Assembly: GCF_003369445.1 (NCBI RefSeq)
Contig: NZ_QRCU01000026.1
Span: 1-64,000, forward strand
Direction: 5' to 3'
From: Arthrobacter silvisoli
GTDB lineage: Bacteria; Actinomycetota; Actinomycetes; Actinomycetales; Micrococcaceae
Length of the DNA: 64,000 nucleotides
The position numbers and the translations under genes were made by a program. Positions 17,537-26,164 of the stretch are shown here, in pieces (the stretch's first letter is position 1; each line of letters opens with the position of its first letter). The notes beneath the pieces were generated by a model. The model saw nothing but the letters and a program-made list of their open reading frames with translations, ran no database searches and was not told the DNA's origin.

Positions 17537-18946
17537 AACAACGATAGCAGTTCGCGGATCGCCGCACGCCTGCGGGAATGGATTTCCGGGGCGCCTCCGG
17601 GATCCAGGCTGCCATCCACCAGGGCCTTGGTGGCCGAGTACCAGGCCAGCCCGGTGACCGTGCAGAAGGTGCTGCGTGCACTGGCCACGCAGGGCCTGAT
17701 CGAAAGCCGCCCCGGGGTGGGCACCTTCGTCCGCGAGGTGCGGACGGCCCGGCCTTCGGACTACGGCTGGCAGACGGCGGCCCTGCGCTCCCCGCAGGCC
17801 CGGTTGAGGCCGTTGTCCGCGGCCATGCGCACGGCGCCCAACGACGTCATTGCGTTCCACTCCGGCTACCCGGACCGGGAGCTCCTGCCCGAGCGCCTGG
17901 TCCGGGCCGCCCTGACCCGCGCGGCCAGGGGCGACGCGGCCCTGCTCCGCCCGCCCGCTGCAGGGCTGCCCGAACTGCAATCCTGGTTCGCGCAGGAGCT
18001 GCGCGGATCCACACCGGCGGGCGTCAACCCGCCCACACCCTCCGACGTGATCGTGCTGCCTGGAACCCAGAGCGGGCTCAGTTCGGTCTTCAGGGCCCTG
18101 GTGGCCGGCCGGCAGGCCCTGCTGATGGAGTCGCCGTCGTACTGGGGCGCGATCCTGGCCGCGGCGCAGGCGGGCGTCAACGTGGTTCCCGTACCGAGCA
18201 GTCCCGAGGGACCCGAGCCGGAGGAACTCGAGCGCGCCTTCCGGGAGAGCGGGGCCCGGGTGTTCTACGCCCAGCCGAACTACGCCAACCCGAGCGGGGC
18301 GCAATGGTCCGCGCGGCGTGCGGAAGAGGTGCTGGAGGTGGTGCGGCGGAACGGCGCCTTCCTGGTGGAGGACGACTGGGCCCACGACTTCGGCATCACT
18401 TCCGATCCCGAGCCGCTCGCCTCCCGGGACGACTCCGGCCACGTGGTCTATCTCCGCTCGCTGACGAAAAGCGTGTCCCCGGCGATCAGGGTGGGGGCCG
18501 TCGTCGCCCGCGGTCCGGCGCGTGATCGGATCCTGGCCGCCCAGGGCGCCGAATCGATGTACGTCAGCGGGCTGCTGCAGGCCGCGGCGCTCGACGTCGT
18601 CACGCAGCCCGGCTGGCAGACCCACCTGCGCGGACTCCGCCACCAGCTCCAGGTCCGCCGGGACCTGCTCGCCACCAGCCTGCGCGAGCACGTGCCGCAG
18701 GCCCACCTCGGGCTGCTTCCGAAAGGCGGGCTGAACCTGTGGGCCCGGCTGCCGGACGGCACGGACGTGGACCGGCTCGCCCGGGGCTGCGAGGCCGCCG
18801 GGGTCCTCATCGCTCCGGGCAACGAATGGTTTCCCGCAGAGCCTGCCGGCCCGTTCATCCGGCTCAACTACGCCGGCCCGAACCCCGGCGCCTTCCCGGA
18901 AGGGGCGAGGCTCATCGGCCAGGCACTGCAACAGGCGCTGGCGTAG
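17534..18946 (+). CDS. MocR-family (GntR-aminotransferase) transcriptional regulator
   Basis: This 470-residue fusion has an N-terminal GntR winged helix (LPSTRALVAEYQASPVTVQK, about 24-43) and a class I aminotransferase-like domain (about 100-465). The PLP lysine is probably the K of LRSLTKSVSP near residue 314, with SYWG, YAQPNYANPSG and EDDWAHDF as fold markers. MocR proteins sense PLP or an amino compound. It is divergent from and overlaps the EamA gene, so control of that exporter is likely (inference). Confidence 0.9.
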   Translation: MNNDSSSRIAARLREWISGAPPGSRLPSTRALVAEYQASPVTVQKVLRALATQGLIESRPGVGTFVREVRTARPSDYGWQTAALRSPQARLRPLSAAMRTAPNDVIAFHSGYPDRELLPERLVRAALTRAARGDAALLRPPAAGLPELQSWFAQELRGSTPAGVNPPTPSDVIVLPGTQSGLSSVFRALVAGRQALLMESPSYWGAILAAAQAGVNVVPVPSSPEGPEPEELERAFRESGARVFYAQPNYANPSGAQWSARRAEEVLEVVRRNGAFLVEDDWAHDFGITSDPEPLASRDDSGHVVYLRSLTKSVSPAIRVGAVVARGPARDRILAAQGAESMYVSGLLQAAALDVVTQPGWQTHLRGLRHQLQVRRDLLATSLREHVPQAHLGLLPKGGLNLWARLPDGTDVDRLARGCEAAGVLIAPGNEWFPAEPAGPFIRLNYAGPNPGAFPEGARLIGQALQQALA

Positions 18947-18968
18947 AAACGGGGGACGGCCACCAACA

Positions 18969-19031
18969 CAACGCGGGGTCACTTACGGCCCATTCCGATC
19001 GCTCGGATGGGCCGTAGCTGACCCCGCGTTG
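18969..19031. repeat. Intergenic palindrome (repeat family B, copy 2)
   Basis: The left arm (18969-18998, beginning CAACGCGGGGTCACTTACGG) pairs with a right arm ending GACCCCGCGTTG at 19031, with one unpaired base and an AG-to-GC change. It shares its arms with the element at 16501-16563. It lies between the convergent MocR and GH101 genes, consistent with termination in both directions. Confidence 0.85.
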
Positions 19032-19033
19032 AT

Positions 19034-22000
19034 TCAGGAACAGGTGAATTTGGCGTCCGCCCAGTCGGCGTGGTCGTTGCCGTTGCCGTCACCGGCGTCG
19101 TCGGCCACCAAGTCCACGTAGCGCGCTCCGCTGACATCCACCGTGAGCGGAAGCGGGGCGCTGGCCGGGCCGAGGACCGGCGTGGTGGCCTTCGTGGTGC
19201 CGTCGGCCGCCACGGAGAACCTCACACTGCCACGCGTGGCCTGGGCATCGTCGATGCCCACCACTGCGGTGAAGGTGGTGCAGTAGCCGCCAAGGTAGTA
19301 GCGGATGGTGCTGTTGGCGTGGGCACCCAGGCCCTTGGCGAAGACGGTGCCGTTGAGCGTGAGCGGCCTGCCGTCCCCGCTGCCCTGCTCACCGTTGGAC
19401 ATGTCCTTCTCCACCGGACCCCAGCCGTTGCTGGCGCTCACCCAAGGATGGTCGCTGGCGAACACCGTGGCCTGCGGCGGCTTGGGCAGGGTGCGGACCA
19501 TAGCGGTGGTGCTGATCGTGCGTCCGCCCACGGGGTCCGTGCCGGTGGTATAGCGGGCCGTCGCCGTGATGGGGTAGGCGCCGTCTGCAGAAGCCGGGGC
19601 GGTCAGTTTCCAGGTAGTGGCCAGGCGGCCGCCTGCAGCAAGGGTTGCGGCCGTGCCCGGCGTCGCGGGGCTGGCGGTCCAGCCCTCGGGAAGGGCCAGT
19701 TCGACGGACAGGTCCTTGATGTCCGCGGGCTCGTCGGAGACGAAGGTCGTCACGAAATCCTGCGCCTTGCCCTGTTCGATCACATCCGCCTGGAGCTTGG
19801 CGCCCAGTCGGGCACAGGCAGGGACTGCGTCGGACGCGCCGAGGTCTTCCACCAGGAAATTGTCCAGGGTGAAATCGGAACCGCTGGGGCTGCCGCTGCG
19901 CTGCAGCCCCACGAAGTAGTCCCCGCAGAACCCGGCATCGAGCACATGCTCAAAGCGCGCCGTCGAGGTCTGCTCGCCGACCGGCTGGATTCCGGTGACG
20001 GCGGGTCCGGCCTGGGAGTCGTAGCCGGAAACCCAGGAGTACTGGCCGGCCTTGGAATTCTGGTAGTCGAAGGAAACCCGGTATTTGTGGCCCGCGGTAA
20101 ACGGCACGGTAGCCGCCGTGGTGCGGTAGACCATCCCCGGTCCGCCGTTCGGGGCACGGTTCTCGTCGTGTGCGATCAGGGACCAGTTGCCGTCCAGGAC
20201 CTCGTCGATCACGTTCTTGTCCCAGCCCTTCTGGGTGAACGGCGCGTGGCGTTCCGTGATGTGCGTGCGCGGGTCGGTGCTGCCGCCGGCGTCGCCCTTC
20301 ACGAAGGGACCCCAGCCTTGGTCGACGTCCTCGAAGTTCTCGGCAAGCACTCCGCGCGTGGCCACCCGGGATGTCTTGACCGCGCGGAAGTCGTCCAGCC
20401 TGACCTTGGCGGTTCCTTCTCCTGCGGCCACGCTCACGACGGGTCGGACCCCGTTCTGCGGGATGTCCACCAGGACCCGGAAGCGCTGGAAACGGGTGCC
20501 GGTCTTTTCATCCGCTGCCACATAGTTCTGCGCAGTGGAGCTGTCGATCGTGAGGCTTTGGCTCGTACCGCCAGGGACGTCCACTTTCAAGGTGACGGGG
20601 CGTTTCTTCCCGGCCTCGATCTCCACGTAGGCGCTGATCGAAGAAGTGCCCGCCTGGAACGGCAGAAGCGTCTGGGAAAGCGACGGGGTGCCCGCGCCGA
20701 GTTCGGCGTAGCGGCGGCCCTTGGCATCGCGGACGATCGAGGCCGCGCCCTTCGGGCTCCACTTGGCCAGGTCCGCGGCGTTGAAGCCGGGGTCCTTGAA
20801 GCGGGTGCCTTCGCCGAAGGAAGGAACGGCGGGCAGGCTCACGGCCGCGGCATCGGCGGTCAGCACATAAGGCTGGCCGGCGTCGGCGGTGAGCGTGACC
20901 TGGCCCCCGGTCACCGGAATCTCGGCCACCTTGACCCGCCCGGCGTCGGTGAGCTTGAACTGCTGCAGTTTCGTGGCACCGGCGAAGGCGCCGGTGAGCG
21001 TCCAGGTGCTGCTGCCGCCGGACGGGCTGTAGTGGTAGAGCTTGTCCTGCGCTCCGCCGGTCTTCGAAGCCCAGGGGAGCAGGTAGCTGCCGCCGTGCAG
21101 CACAGACACTCCGTCAATGGTGATGTTGCGTTCGGCCGGGGTGTTCCCGGTGACGGCCACGCCGCCGGCCAGGTCGATCCGGTCCTGGGTCCACCTGGTG
21201 ATCTCGTGGTGTTGCAGGAACTTGGCGGGAAGGTTGGATTCCCAGATGTTCCTGGAGAAGGCGTTGTAGTCGTTCTGGCCCGTCCAGCCTTCGAACTCCA
21301 CGATGTGGCTGACGCCCAGCTTCGGGTCCGGATTCCAGACGTCGGATTGGGTGTTGTTGATAAAGCGCAGGATCCGGGAGTTGATGCCCTTGTTGCTGCT
21401 GCCGCCGTAGTTCTCGTCGTTGGCCCAGTGCGACCAGGTGTTGTTGCGGGAAAGTTTGTCCGCCCATTCCGAGCCCACGCGGAAGCCGTTCTTGACCAGT
21501 TCCTGCTGGAGCCGTTCGGCCAGCCAGCCGTATTCGTAATAGACGTCGACGTAGGCGAAATCGAGGTTGTCGTCCGTGGCGTCGGCCAGTTCCTTGACCC
21601 GCTGGGCCAGCTTCCCGGAGGTGATGTCGTGCCGCTGGTTGATGTAGTAGGACTGGTCAAGCCAGTTCCAGCCCAGCGACTTGTTGGCCGTCAGCAGGTC
21701 CTCGGCGAAGGATTTTGCCTCCGGGTAGATCTCCGTGGCGTTGATGTGGACGCCGAATTTGGCGTTCCAGTCCTTGCCCGCGGAGACGAGTTTGTTCAGG
21801 TCTGTCAGGCCGCCGGCGCGGGTGTTGAAGTTGTTGCCGTAATCCGTGTTGGCGGAGTCGTGGCCTTCGGAGGTGTAGCCCTTGAGCATGGCCACCTGGC
21901 CGAGGCCGTCGGTGGCCAGGGCGATCCGCTTCACGTCGTCCAGCGTGCGCAGGAACGGGTGGGTGGCCTGCGAAGCGAAGTTGAACGGGATATGGGTGAC

Positions 22001-22936
22001 CACGTTGTCCGGGGTCTGTTCGCCTTTGTTGGCCTTGACCTGGATGGAACGCATGGCGATGGCGGCGTCCTGCCAGTCCACCGCGCCGTCCGCGTTGGCG
22101 TCCGTGGTGATGGCCACCCGGGTCCAGGGGAGCTCCTCGGTGGTGCCGGAGCCTGCGGCCCGGTAGAGCCACTGGCCGCTCGCGATTCCCATGCGGACGG
22201 TGCCGCCGTCGTTTACGGCCTGCCGCCAGAACCGTCCTTGGTCCTTGCTGCCGGGCCCGGACGAGGTGTCATACAGGGCGTTGGATTCCATGGCGGCCGC
22301 GAGCTCTGAGGTGTTGGCGAGGGCGGAGGCAGAGCTCCTGGGGGCCGCGTCCGGGGGAGTGGCGGAGGTGACGGGGGTGAACAGGTCACCGCTCTTGGCG
22401 CGGTCCACCGAGAGATTGGCAGTGGACACCTGCGCACCCGGCTGTGCCGACGTCACGGAGACCAAATTGAGTTTGGGCAACTGCAGGGTGTGGACCTGGA
22501 AGTCCGCCGAGTCGTGGATGGCGGTGACGTTGAAGGACACCACGTTGCCCGCGACGGCCAGCCGGGCATCGATGGTGGTGTTGCCGAAGTCCGGCAGGGT
22601 GAGGACGTAGTCCATGGTGTTGCCGGCCGACTTCGACGACGTGGCGGAGACCCGCTGTTCGGTGCCGTTGACGGTGATGGCGGACAGCCTGCCGGGAGTT
22701 CCGTCCAGCCGGGCCCGGCTGGCTACATCGGTGTAGCCCAGGACCTGAGGAAAGGACGTGGAGACATCCACGGCGAGGGTTCCGGAGCTCAGGGTCTCCG
22801 TTCCGGCCAGGGCCTCCGGACCGGCTGCGGTTTCGGCCGCGGCGGGGACGGCGGCGCCGAAGCCGAGGGAGCCGGCTGCGACGACGCAGGCGAGGCTTAA
22901 CCCGGCGAGGCGTTGCGGGGATGACAAGCGGGGCAT
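19034..22936 (-). CDS. Secreted endo-alpha-N-acetylgalactosaminidase (GH101)
   Basis: This 1300-residue extracellular enzyme should release Gal-beta-1,3-GalNAc from Ser/Thr of mucin-type glycoproteins. It has a Sec signal peptide (LAGLSLACVVAAGSLGFGAA, cleaved near Ala-Ala-Glu), then the GH101 core (about 200-750). The core contains YVDVYYEYGWLAERL (Asp near 463, probable nucleophile), GSEWADKLSRNNTWSHW (Glu near 489, probable acid/base), and a C-terminal galactose-binding-like region. A NEW3-like domain follows at about 1040-1130 and an NPCBM domain at about 1150-1300 (GLGAHANSTIRYYLGGYCTT). AAGGAG precedes the chosen ATG at 22936; a longer frame to 23092 lacks one. No sortase signal is seen, so it is probably released. 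It diverges from the aga-like operon. Confidence 0.93.
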   Translation of the reverse strand: MPRLSSPQRLAGLSLACVVAAGSLGFGAAVPAAAETAAGPEALAGTETLSSGTLAVDVSTSFPQVLGYTDVASRARLDGTPGRLSAITVNGTEQRVSATSSKSAGNTMDYVLTLPDFGNTTIDARLAVAGNVVSFNVTAIHDSADFQVHTLQLPKLNLVSVTSAQPGAQVSTANLSVDRAKSGDLFTPVTSATPPDAAPRSSASALANTSELAAAMESNALYDTSSGPGSKDQGRFWRQAVNDGGTVRMGIASGQWLYRAAGSGTTEELPWTRVAITTDANADGAVDWQDAAIAMRSIQVKANKGEQTPDNVVTHIPFNFASQATHPFLRTLDDVKRIALATDGLGQVAMLKGYTSEGHDSANTDYGNNFNTRAGGLTDLNKLVSAGKDWNAKFGVHINATEIYPEAKSFAEDLLTANKSLGWNWLDQSYYINQRHDITSGKLAQRVKELADATDDNLDFAYVDVYYEYGWLAERLQQELVKNGFRVGSEWADKLSRNNTWSHWANDENYGGSSNKGINSRILRFINNTQSDVWNPDPKLGVSHIVEFEGWTGQNDYNAFSRNIWESNLPAKFLQHHEITRWTQDRIDLAGGVAVTGNTPAERNITIDGVSVLHGGSYLLPWASKTGGAQDKLYHYSPSGGSSTWTLTGAFAGATKLQQFKLTDAGRVKVAEIPVTGGQVTLTADAGQPYVLTADAAAVSLPAVPSFGEGTRFKDPGFNAADLAKWSPKGAASIVRDAKGRRYAELGAGTPSLSQTLLPFQAGTSSISAYVEIEAGKKRPVTLKVDVPGGTSQSLTIDSSTAQNYVAADEKTGTRFQRFRVLVDIPQNGVRPVVSVAAGEGTAKVRLDDFRAVKTSRVATRGVLAENFEDVDQGWGPFVKGDAGGSTDPRTHITERHAPFTQKGWDKNVIDEVLDGNWSLIAHDENRAPNGGPGMVYRTTAATVPFTAGHKYRVSFDYQNSKAGQYSWVSGYDSQAGPAVTGIQPVGEQTSTARFEHVLDAGFCGDYFVGLQRSGSPSGSDFTLDNFLVEDLGASDAVPACARLGAKLQADVIEQGKAQDFVTTFVSDEPADIKDLSVELALPEGWTASPATPGTAATLAAGGRLATTWKLTAPASADGAYPITATARYTTGTDPVGGRTISTTAMVRTLPKPPQATVFASDHPWVSASNGWGPVEKDMSNGEQGSGDGRPLTLNGTVFAKGLGAHANSTIRYYLGGYCTTFTAVVGIDDAQATRGSVRFSVAADGTTKATTPVLGPASAPLPLTVDVSGARYVDLVADDAGDGNGNDHADWADAKFTCS

Positions 22937-23214
22937 AGTGCTCCTTCTTGATTTTTCCTTGTGAACATCGGTCATGTTCTTGCGGACGGCTCCACTCTGC
23001 GCCATGCGAACACAAAATGACAATAGCTGAGCAAAAAGTCTCTTTTTAAAACAAAAAGGAACAGAGCCGTGGGGAATCAACCGTTTGATCACCGGCCGGG
23101 CCCGGGCCGGGTGGCGTGCATCACGAACACTCCTTGTGCGATCGAAGTTGATCGATTAGTGTTTTTATAGATCAGAAAACGTCAAACGCGCGTCGTGAAG
23201 CGCAGACAGGAACG
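22937..23214. other. Divergent promoter region between GH101 and the aga-like operon
   Basis: This intergenic stretch of about 278 bases holds no gene. It includes the phased CTTTTTG repeats and, near the operon, an AT-rich segment (GTGTTTTTATAGATCAGAAA at 23160) with GATCGA repeats around 23140-23156. These are plausible promoter and operator sequences for the operon. No convincing -35/-10 pair could be fixed. Confidence 0.5.
23013..23058 (-). promoter_or_regulatory. Phased CTTTTTG direct repeats before the GH101 gene
   Basis: On the minus strand CTTTTTG (23058-23052), CTTTTTG (23038-23032) and CATTTTG (23019-23013) are spaced 20 and 19 bases apart, about two helical turns, in an AT-rich patch unlike its surroundings. 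DeoR-family regulators such as AgaR bind arrays of short direct repeats, and a DeoR gene lies at 27024 in the divergent operon. This is a candidate operator only. Confidence 0.4.
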
Positions 23215-23223
23215 GTGCGTCCG

Positions 23224-24186
23224 ATGAGCAACGCTGCCCTTGGTGCCTACATGGAAGAAGAGCTGGTTTCGCAGCCGGACGTCTGGCTCCAGGCGATCGC
23301 CCAAGCTGAATCGGACAGGGCTGAATCGGACAGGGCTGAATCGGACAACGCCAGCCAGGGCCGGCTCCTGCCCGCGGACGGCGAGCGGGTCGCCGTCGTC
23401 GGCTGCGGAACGTCCTGGTTCATGGCGCAGAGCTATGCTGCCGCGCGCGAGGCCGCCGGCAAGGGCGTCACCGATGCGTTCGCCGCGTCCGAAGCCTTCC
23501 TGAACCACAACAGCGCCGGCCGCCAGTACGACGCCGTCATCGCCATCACCCGCTCCGGCACCACCACCGAGGTGATTGAGCTCCTGGAAGCACTGCGCGG
23601 CAAGGTCCGCACCGTGGCCGTGATCGGCGACATGGATTCGCCCGTGGCCACGCTGGCCGACGCCGTCGTGGGACTGCCGTATGCGGACGAGAAGTCGGTG
23701 GTCCAGACCCGCTTCGCCACCACCGCCCTGGTGTACCTGCTGAGCACCCTGGGAGTTGACCTGAGCGACGCCGTCGAGCAGGCCCGCCCGGCGGTCACCG
23801 AGCCCGTGTCCCGGGAACTTGTGGACGCCGAGCAGTTCACCTTCCTCGGCACCGGCTGGACCATCGGCCTGGCCCACGAAGCCGGGCTGAAGATGCGCGA
23901 AGCCGTGCAGGGCTGGACCGAGTCCTACCCGGCCATGGAGTACCGGCACGGCCCCATCTCGATCGCCGCCCCCGGGCGCGTCACGTGGCTCTTCGGCGAA
24001 CAGCCCGAGGGACTGGACGTCGACATGAAAGCCACGGGCGCCCTGTACATCAACACCGGCAAGCACGCCCTCGCCGAACTTGCCCGGGTCCACCGCGTCA
24101 CCCTGGAGCGAGCCCGCGCCCGCGGGCTGAATCCGGACCTGCCGCGCAACCTCACCCGCTCGGTCATCCTCGACACCACCGCCTAG
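23224..24186 (+). CDS. agaS: SIS-domain sugar isomerase/deaminase, AgaS-like
   Basis: This 320-residue double-SIS protein resembles AgaS, which deaminates and isomerises galactosamine-6-phosphate to tagatose-6-phosphate, and the isomerase half of GlmS. Motifs are VAVVGCGTSWFMAQ (first SIS, about 58-71), ITRSGTTTEVIELL and, in the second SIS, ESYPAMEYRHGP. A three-copy 5-residue repeat AESDR lies near 28-42. The GTG at 23215 is an alternative start with closer AGGA spacing. First gene of the operon. Function rests on family and neighbours; other sugar-phosphate isomerases are possible. Confidence 0.8.
   Translation: MSNAALGAYMEEELVSQPDVWLQAIAQAESDRAESDRAESDNASQGRLLPADGERVAVVGCGTSWFMAQSYAAAREAAGKGVTDAFAASEAFLNHNSAGRQYDAVIAITRSGTTTEVIELLEALRGKVRTVAVIGDMDSPVATLADAVVGLPYADEKSVVQTRFATTALVYLLSTLGVDLSDAVEQARPAVTEPVSRELVDAEQFTFLGTGWTIGLAHEAGLKMREAVQGWTESYPAMEYRHGPISIAAPGRVTWLFGEQPEGLDVDMKATGALYINTGKHALAELARVHRVTLERARARGLNPDLPRNLTRSVILDTTA
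23305..23349 (+). repeat. 15-bp tandem repeat inside the agaS-like gene
   Basis: Three units of GCTGAATCGGACAGG (23305, 23320, 23335; the last unit ends AAC) encode AESDR-AESDR-AESDN in frame, within the linker before the first SIS domain. Confidence 0.9.
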
Positions 24187-24194
24187 GACCCGCC

Positions 24195-25214
24195 ATGGTT
24201 CTCGGAGCAGCTGGGGCGGCCGTACTTGCCTTCGACGTCGGCGGCACGGACATGAAGGTTGGCCTTGTCGACGCCCAGGGGAACGTCCTGGGCCTGCGCC
24301 GGGTCCGCACTCCGCGTGATCCCCACCGGCCCGCGGATGCCATCCTGGACCGGGTGGCCGAGCTGGCGCGTGAGCTCGAAGCCGAGTTCCCCGCGCATCC
24401 GGTCCGGGCCGCCGGGGTGATCGTCCCGGGAATCGTGGATCCGGAATCCGGGGTGGGCCTCTATTCGGCCAACCTCGGCTGGCGGAACTACCCCTTTACC
24501 GCCGAGGCCGAACGCCGGCTGGGCGTACCGGTGGCCTTCGACCATGACGTCCGCTCCGCCGCCGCGGTGGAGCACCACTACGGCGGATCGCGCGAGTTCG
24601 ACGACGTCGTGGTGATGGTGGTGGGCACCGGCATTGCCGCCGCCGTCTTCTCCGGCGGCAAGGCCGTGAGCGCCGGCGGCTTCGCCGGCGAACTCGGCCA
24701 CGCCCAGGTTCCGGATCCCGATGGCAGCGGCACCACCATCCTCGAAGCCGTGGGCTCCGCCGGGTCCGTGGCCAAGCGCTACACCGCCCACTCCGGAACC
24801 CCGGTTGCGGGCGCCCGGGAGGTCCTGGAGCGTGCCCGCACCGGAGAGGAACTGGCCGCCCGGATCTGGGCCGACGCCGTGGACGCGCTCGCCTTCAGCA
24901 TCTGCCAGTGCGTCAGCATCATTGGCACCGAGGCCGTCGTGATCGGCGGCGGCCTTGCCGAGGCCGGCGAGGAACTGCTCGAACCCCTGCGCACACGGGT
25001 GGACAGTATGCTCGACTTCCACCGCCGTCCCGTGATCCTGCGCGCCCAGCTCGGCCAGGACGCCGGACTGCTGGGCGCGGCGATGAACGCGCGGGCCCTT
25101 CTCGTGGAAGCCCCCGCCGCTGGTGCGCCCGCCGCCGGTGCGCCCGCCGCCGGTGCGCCCGCCGCTGAAGCCCCCGACGCCGGGGCCCCTGAAGCCACGG
25201 ACGGTGCTGCATGA
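24195..25214 (+). CDS. ROK-family sugar kinase
   Basis: This 339-residue kinase of the ROK family has an N-terminal phosphate-binding loop (LAFDVGGTDMKVGLVD, about 11-26) and the ELGH motif near 165. The usual zinc-binding CxCGxxGCxE stretch after ELGH is absent: the sequence reads HAQVPDPDGSGTTILEAVGS. The C-terminus (about 308-339) is an Ala/Pro/Gly repeat. In this operon it is the natural candidate to phosphorylate GalNAc, galactosamine or another hexose at position 6 (inference). The stop overlaps the ATG of the next gene (ATGA). Confidence 0.85.
   Translation: MVLGAAGAAVLAFDVGGTDMKVGLVDAQGNVLGLRRVRTPRDPHRPADAILDRVAELARELEAEFPAHPVRAAGVIVPGIVDPESGVGLYSANLGWRNYPFTAEAERRLGVPVAFDHDVRSAAAVEHHYGGSREFDDVVVMVVGTGIAAAVFSGGKAVSAGGFAGELGHAQVPDPDGSGTTILEAVGSAGSVAKRYTAHSGTPVAGAREVLERARTGEELAARIWADAVDALAFSICQCVSIIGTEAVVIGGGLAEAGEELLEPLRTRVDSMLDFHRRPVILRAQLGQDAGLLGAAMNARALLVEAPAAGAPAAGAPAAGAPAAEAPDAGAPEATDGAA
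25119..25193 (+). repeat. 15-bp tandem repeat at the 3' end of the ROK kinase gene
   Basis: Five 15-base units, three nearly identical to GCCGGTGCGCCCGCC and two diverged, encode an AGAPA-type tail in frame. They are likely a replication-slippage product and not part of the kinase fold. Confidence 0.85.
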
Positions 25215-26164
25215 GGCGCATCGTCACTGTCACCCCGAACCCGGCCGTGGATATGAGCTACCACGTGGCCGGCATCCACCCCGGCGCCAGCCACCGGGTG
25301 CCGACGCCGCTCAGCCGCGCCGGCGGCAAGGGCCTCAACGTGGCCAGGGTGGCGCACCAACTCGGCCACCCCGTCCTCGCCCTCGCCCCGTATGGCGGCA
25401 GTTCCGGCGCCGAGTTCGCCGCCGAACTGGAAGCCAGCGGCGTTCCCCATGCACTGGTGCCGGTCGCCGGCCCGACCCGCCGCAGCATCGCGCTGGTGGA
25501 CACGGTGAGCGGGGAGACCTCCATCTTCAACGAGGAAGGCAGCCCCCTCCTGGCCGGCGAATGGCAGGCACTGGCCGCCGTCGTCGTCGACGCCCTTTCG
25601 GCGCAGGGGGAGGACGCCCCGGGCGTCCTGGCCGCGTCCGGCAGCCTGCCGCCGGGCGCCCCCGCGGACTTCTACCCGGCGTTGGTGCGTTTGGCGCACG
25701 ACGCCGGGATCCCCGCAATCGTGGACACCTCCGGTTCCGGGATCCTCGCCGCAGCCGCAGCCGGAGCGGACCTGCTCAAACCGAACCACCACGAGCTCGA
25801 AGAAGCCACGGGGGAGCGGGACCTCGCGGCGGCCGCCTGGCAGCTGATCGGCCTCGGCGCCAAGACCGTGCTGGTCAGCTCGGGAGCGGACGGGATGCTC
25901 GCCTTCAGCCACGCCACTCCGGACGGGTACTGGCGCGCCAGGCTGCCCGAAGCCCTCAGCGGCAACCCGACCGGCGCCGGGGACGCCGCCGTCGCCGCTG
26001 CCGCCACGGCCCTGGCCGACGGGATCACCGACACCAGGGACATTCTCCGCCGCGCCACTGCCTGGTCCGCCGCCGCCGTCCTGATGCCGGCAGCAGGGGA
26101 AATCTCGCCGCGCTACACGGAACTCGAAGAACAACTCATCATCAGCTGGGAGGACAATCGGTGA
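25211..26164 (+). CDS. PfkB-family kinase, probable tagatose-6-phosphate kinase (LacC-like)
   Basis: This 317-residue ribokinase-fold kinase begins IVTVTPNPAVDMSYHV and has GGKGLNVARVAHQLG near 38-52 and the catalytic anion hole GNPTGAGDAAVAA near 255. This matches the 1-phosphofructokinase/tagatose-6-phosphate kinase group. With AgaS upstream and an aldolase downstream, phosphorylation of tagatose-6-phosphate to tagatose-1,6-bisphosphate is the best fit. 1-Phosphofructokinase is the alternative. It overlaps both neighbours by four bases, so translation is coupled. Confidence 0.85.
   Translation: MRRIVTVTPNPAVDMSYHVAGIHPGASHRVPTPLSRAGGKGLNVARVAHQLGHPVLALAPYGGSSGAEFAAELEASGVPHALVPVAGPTRRSIALVDTVSGETSIFNEEGSPLLAGEWQALAAVVVDALSAQGEDAPGVLAASGSLPPGAPADFYPALVRLAHDAGIPAIVDTSGSGILAAAAAGADLLKPNHHELEEATGERDLAAAAWQLIGLGAKTVLVSSGADGMLAFSHATPDGYWRARLPEALSGNPTGAGDAAVAAAATALADGITDTRDILRRATAWSAAAVLMPAAGEISPRYTELEEQLIISWEDNR

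Noticed and set aside
19070..22309. Open frame of 1079 codons opposite the GH101 gene
   Set aside because: It is an antisense shadow produced by the high GC content; the minus-strand frame has a signal peptide, family motifs and a ribosome site.
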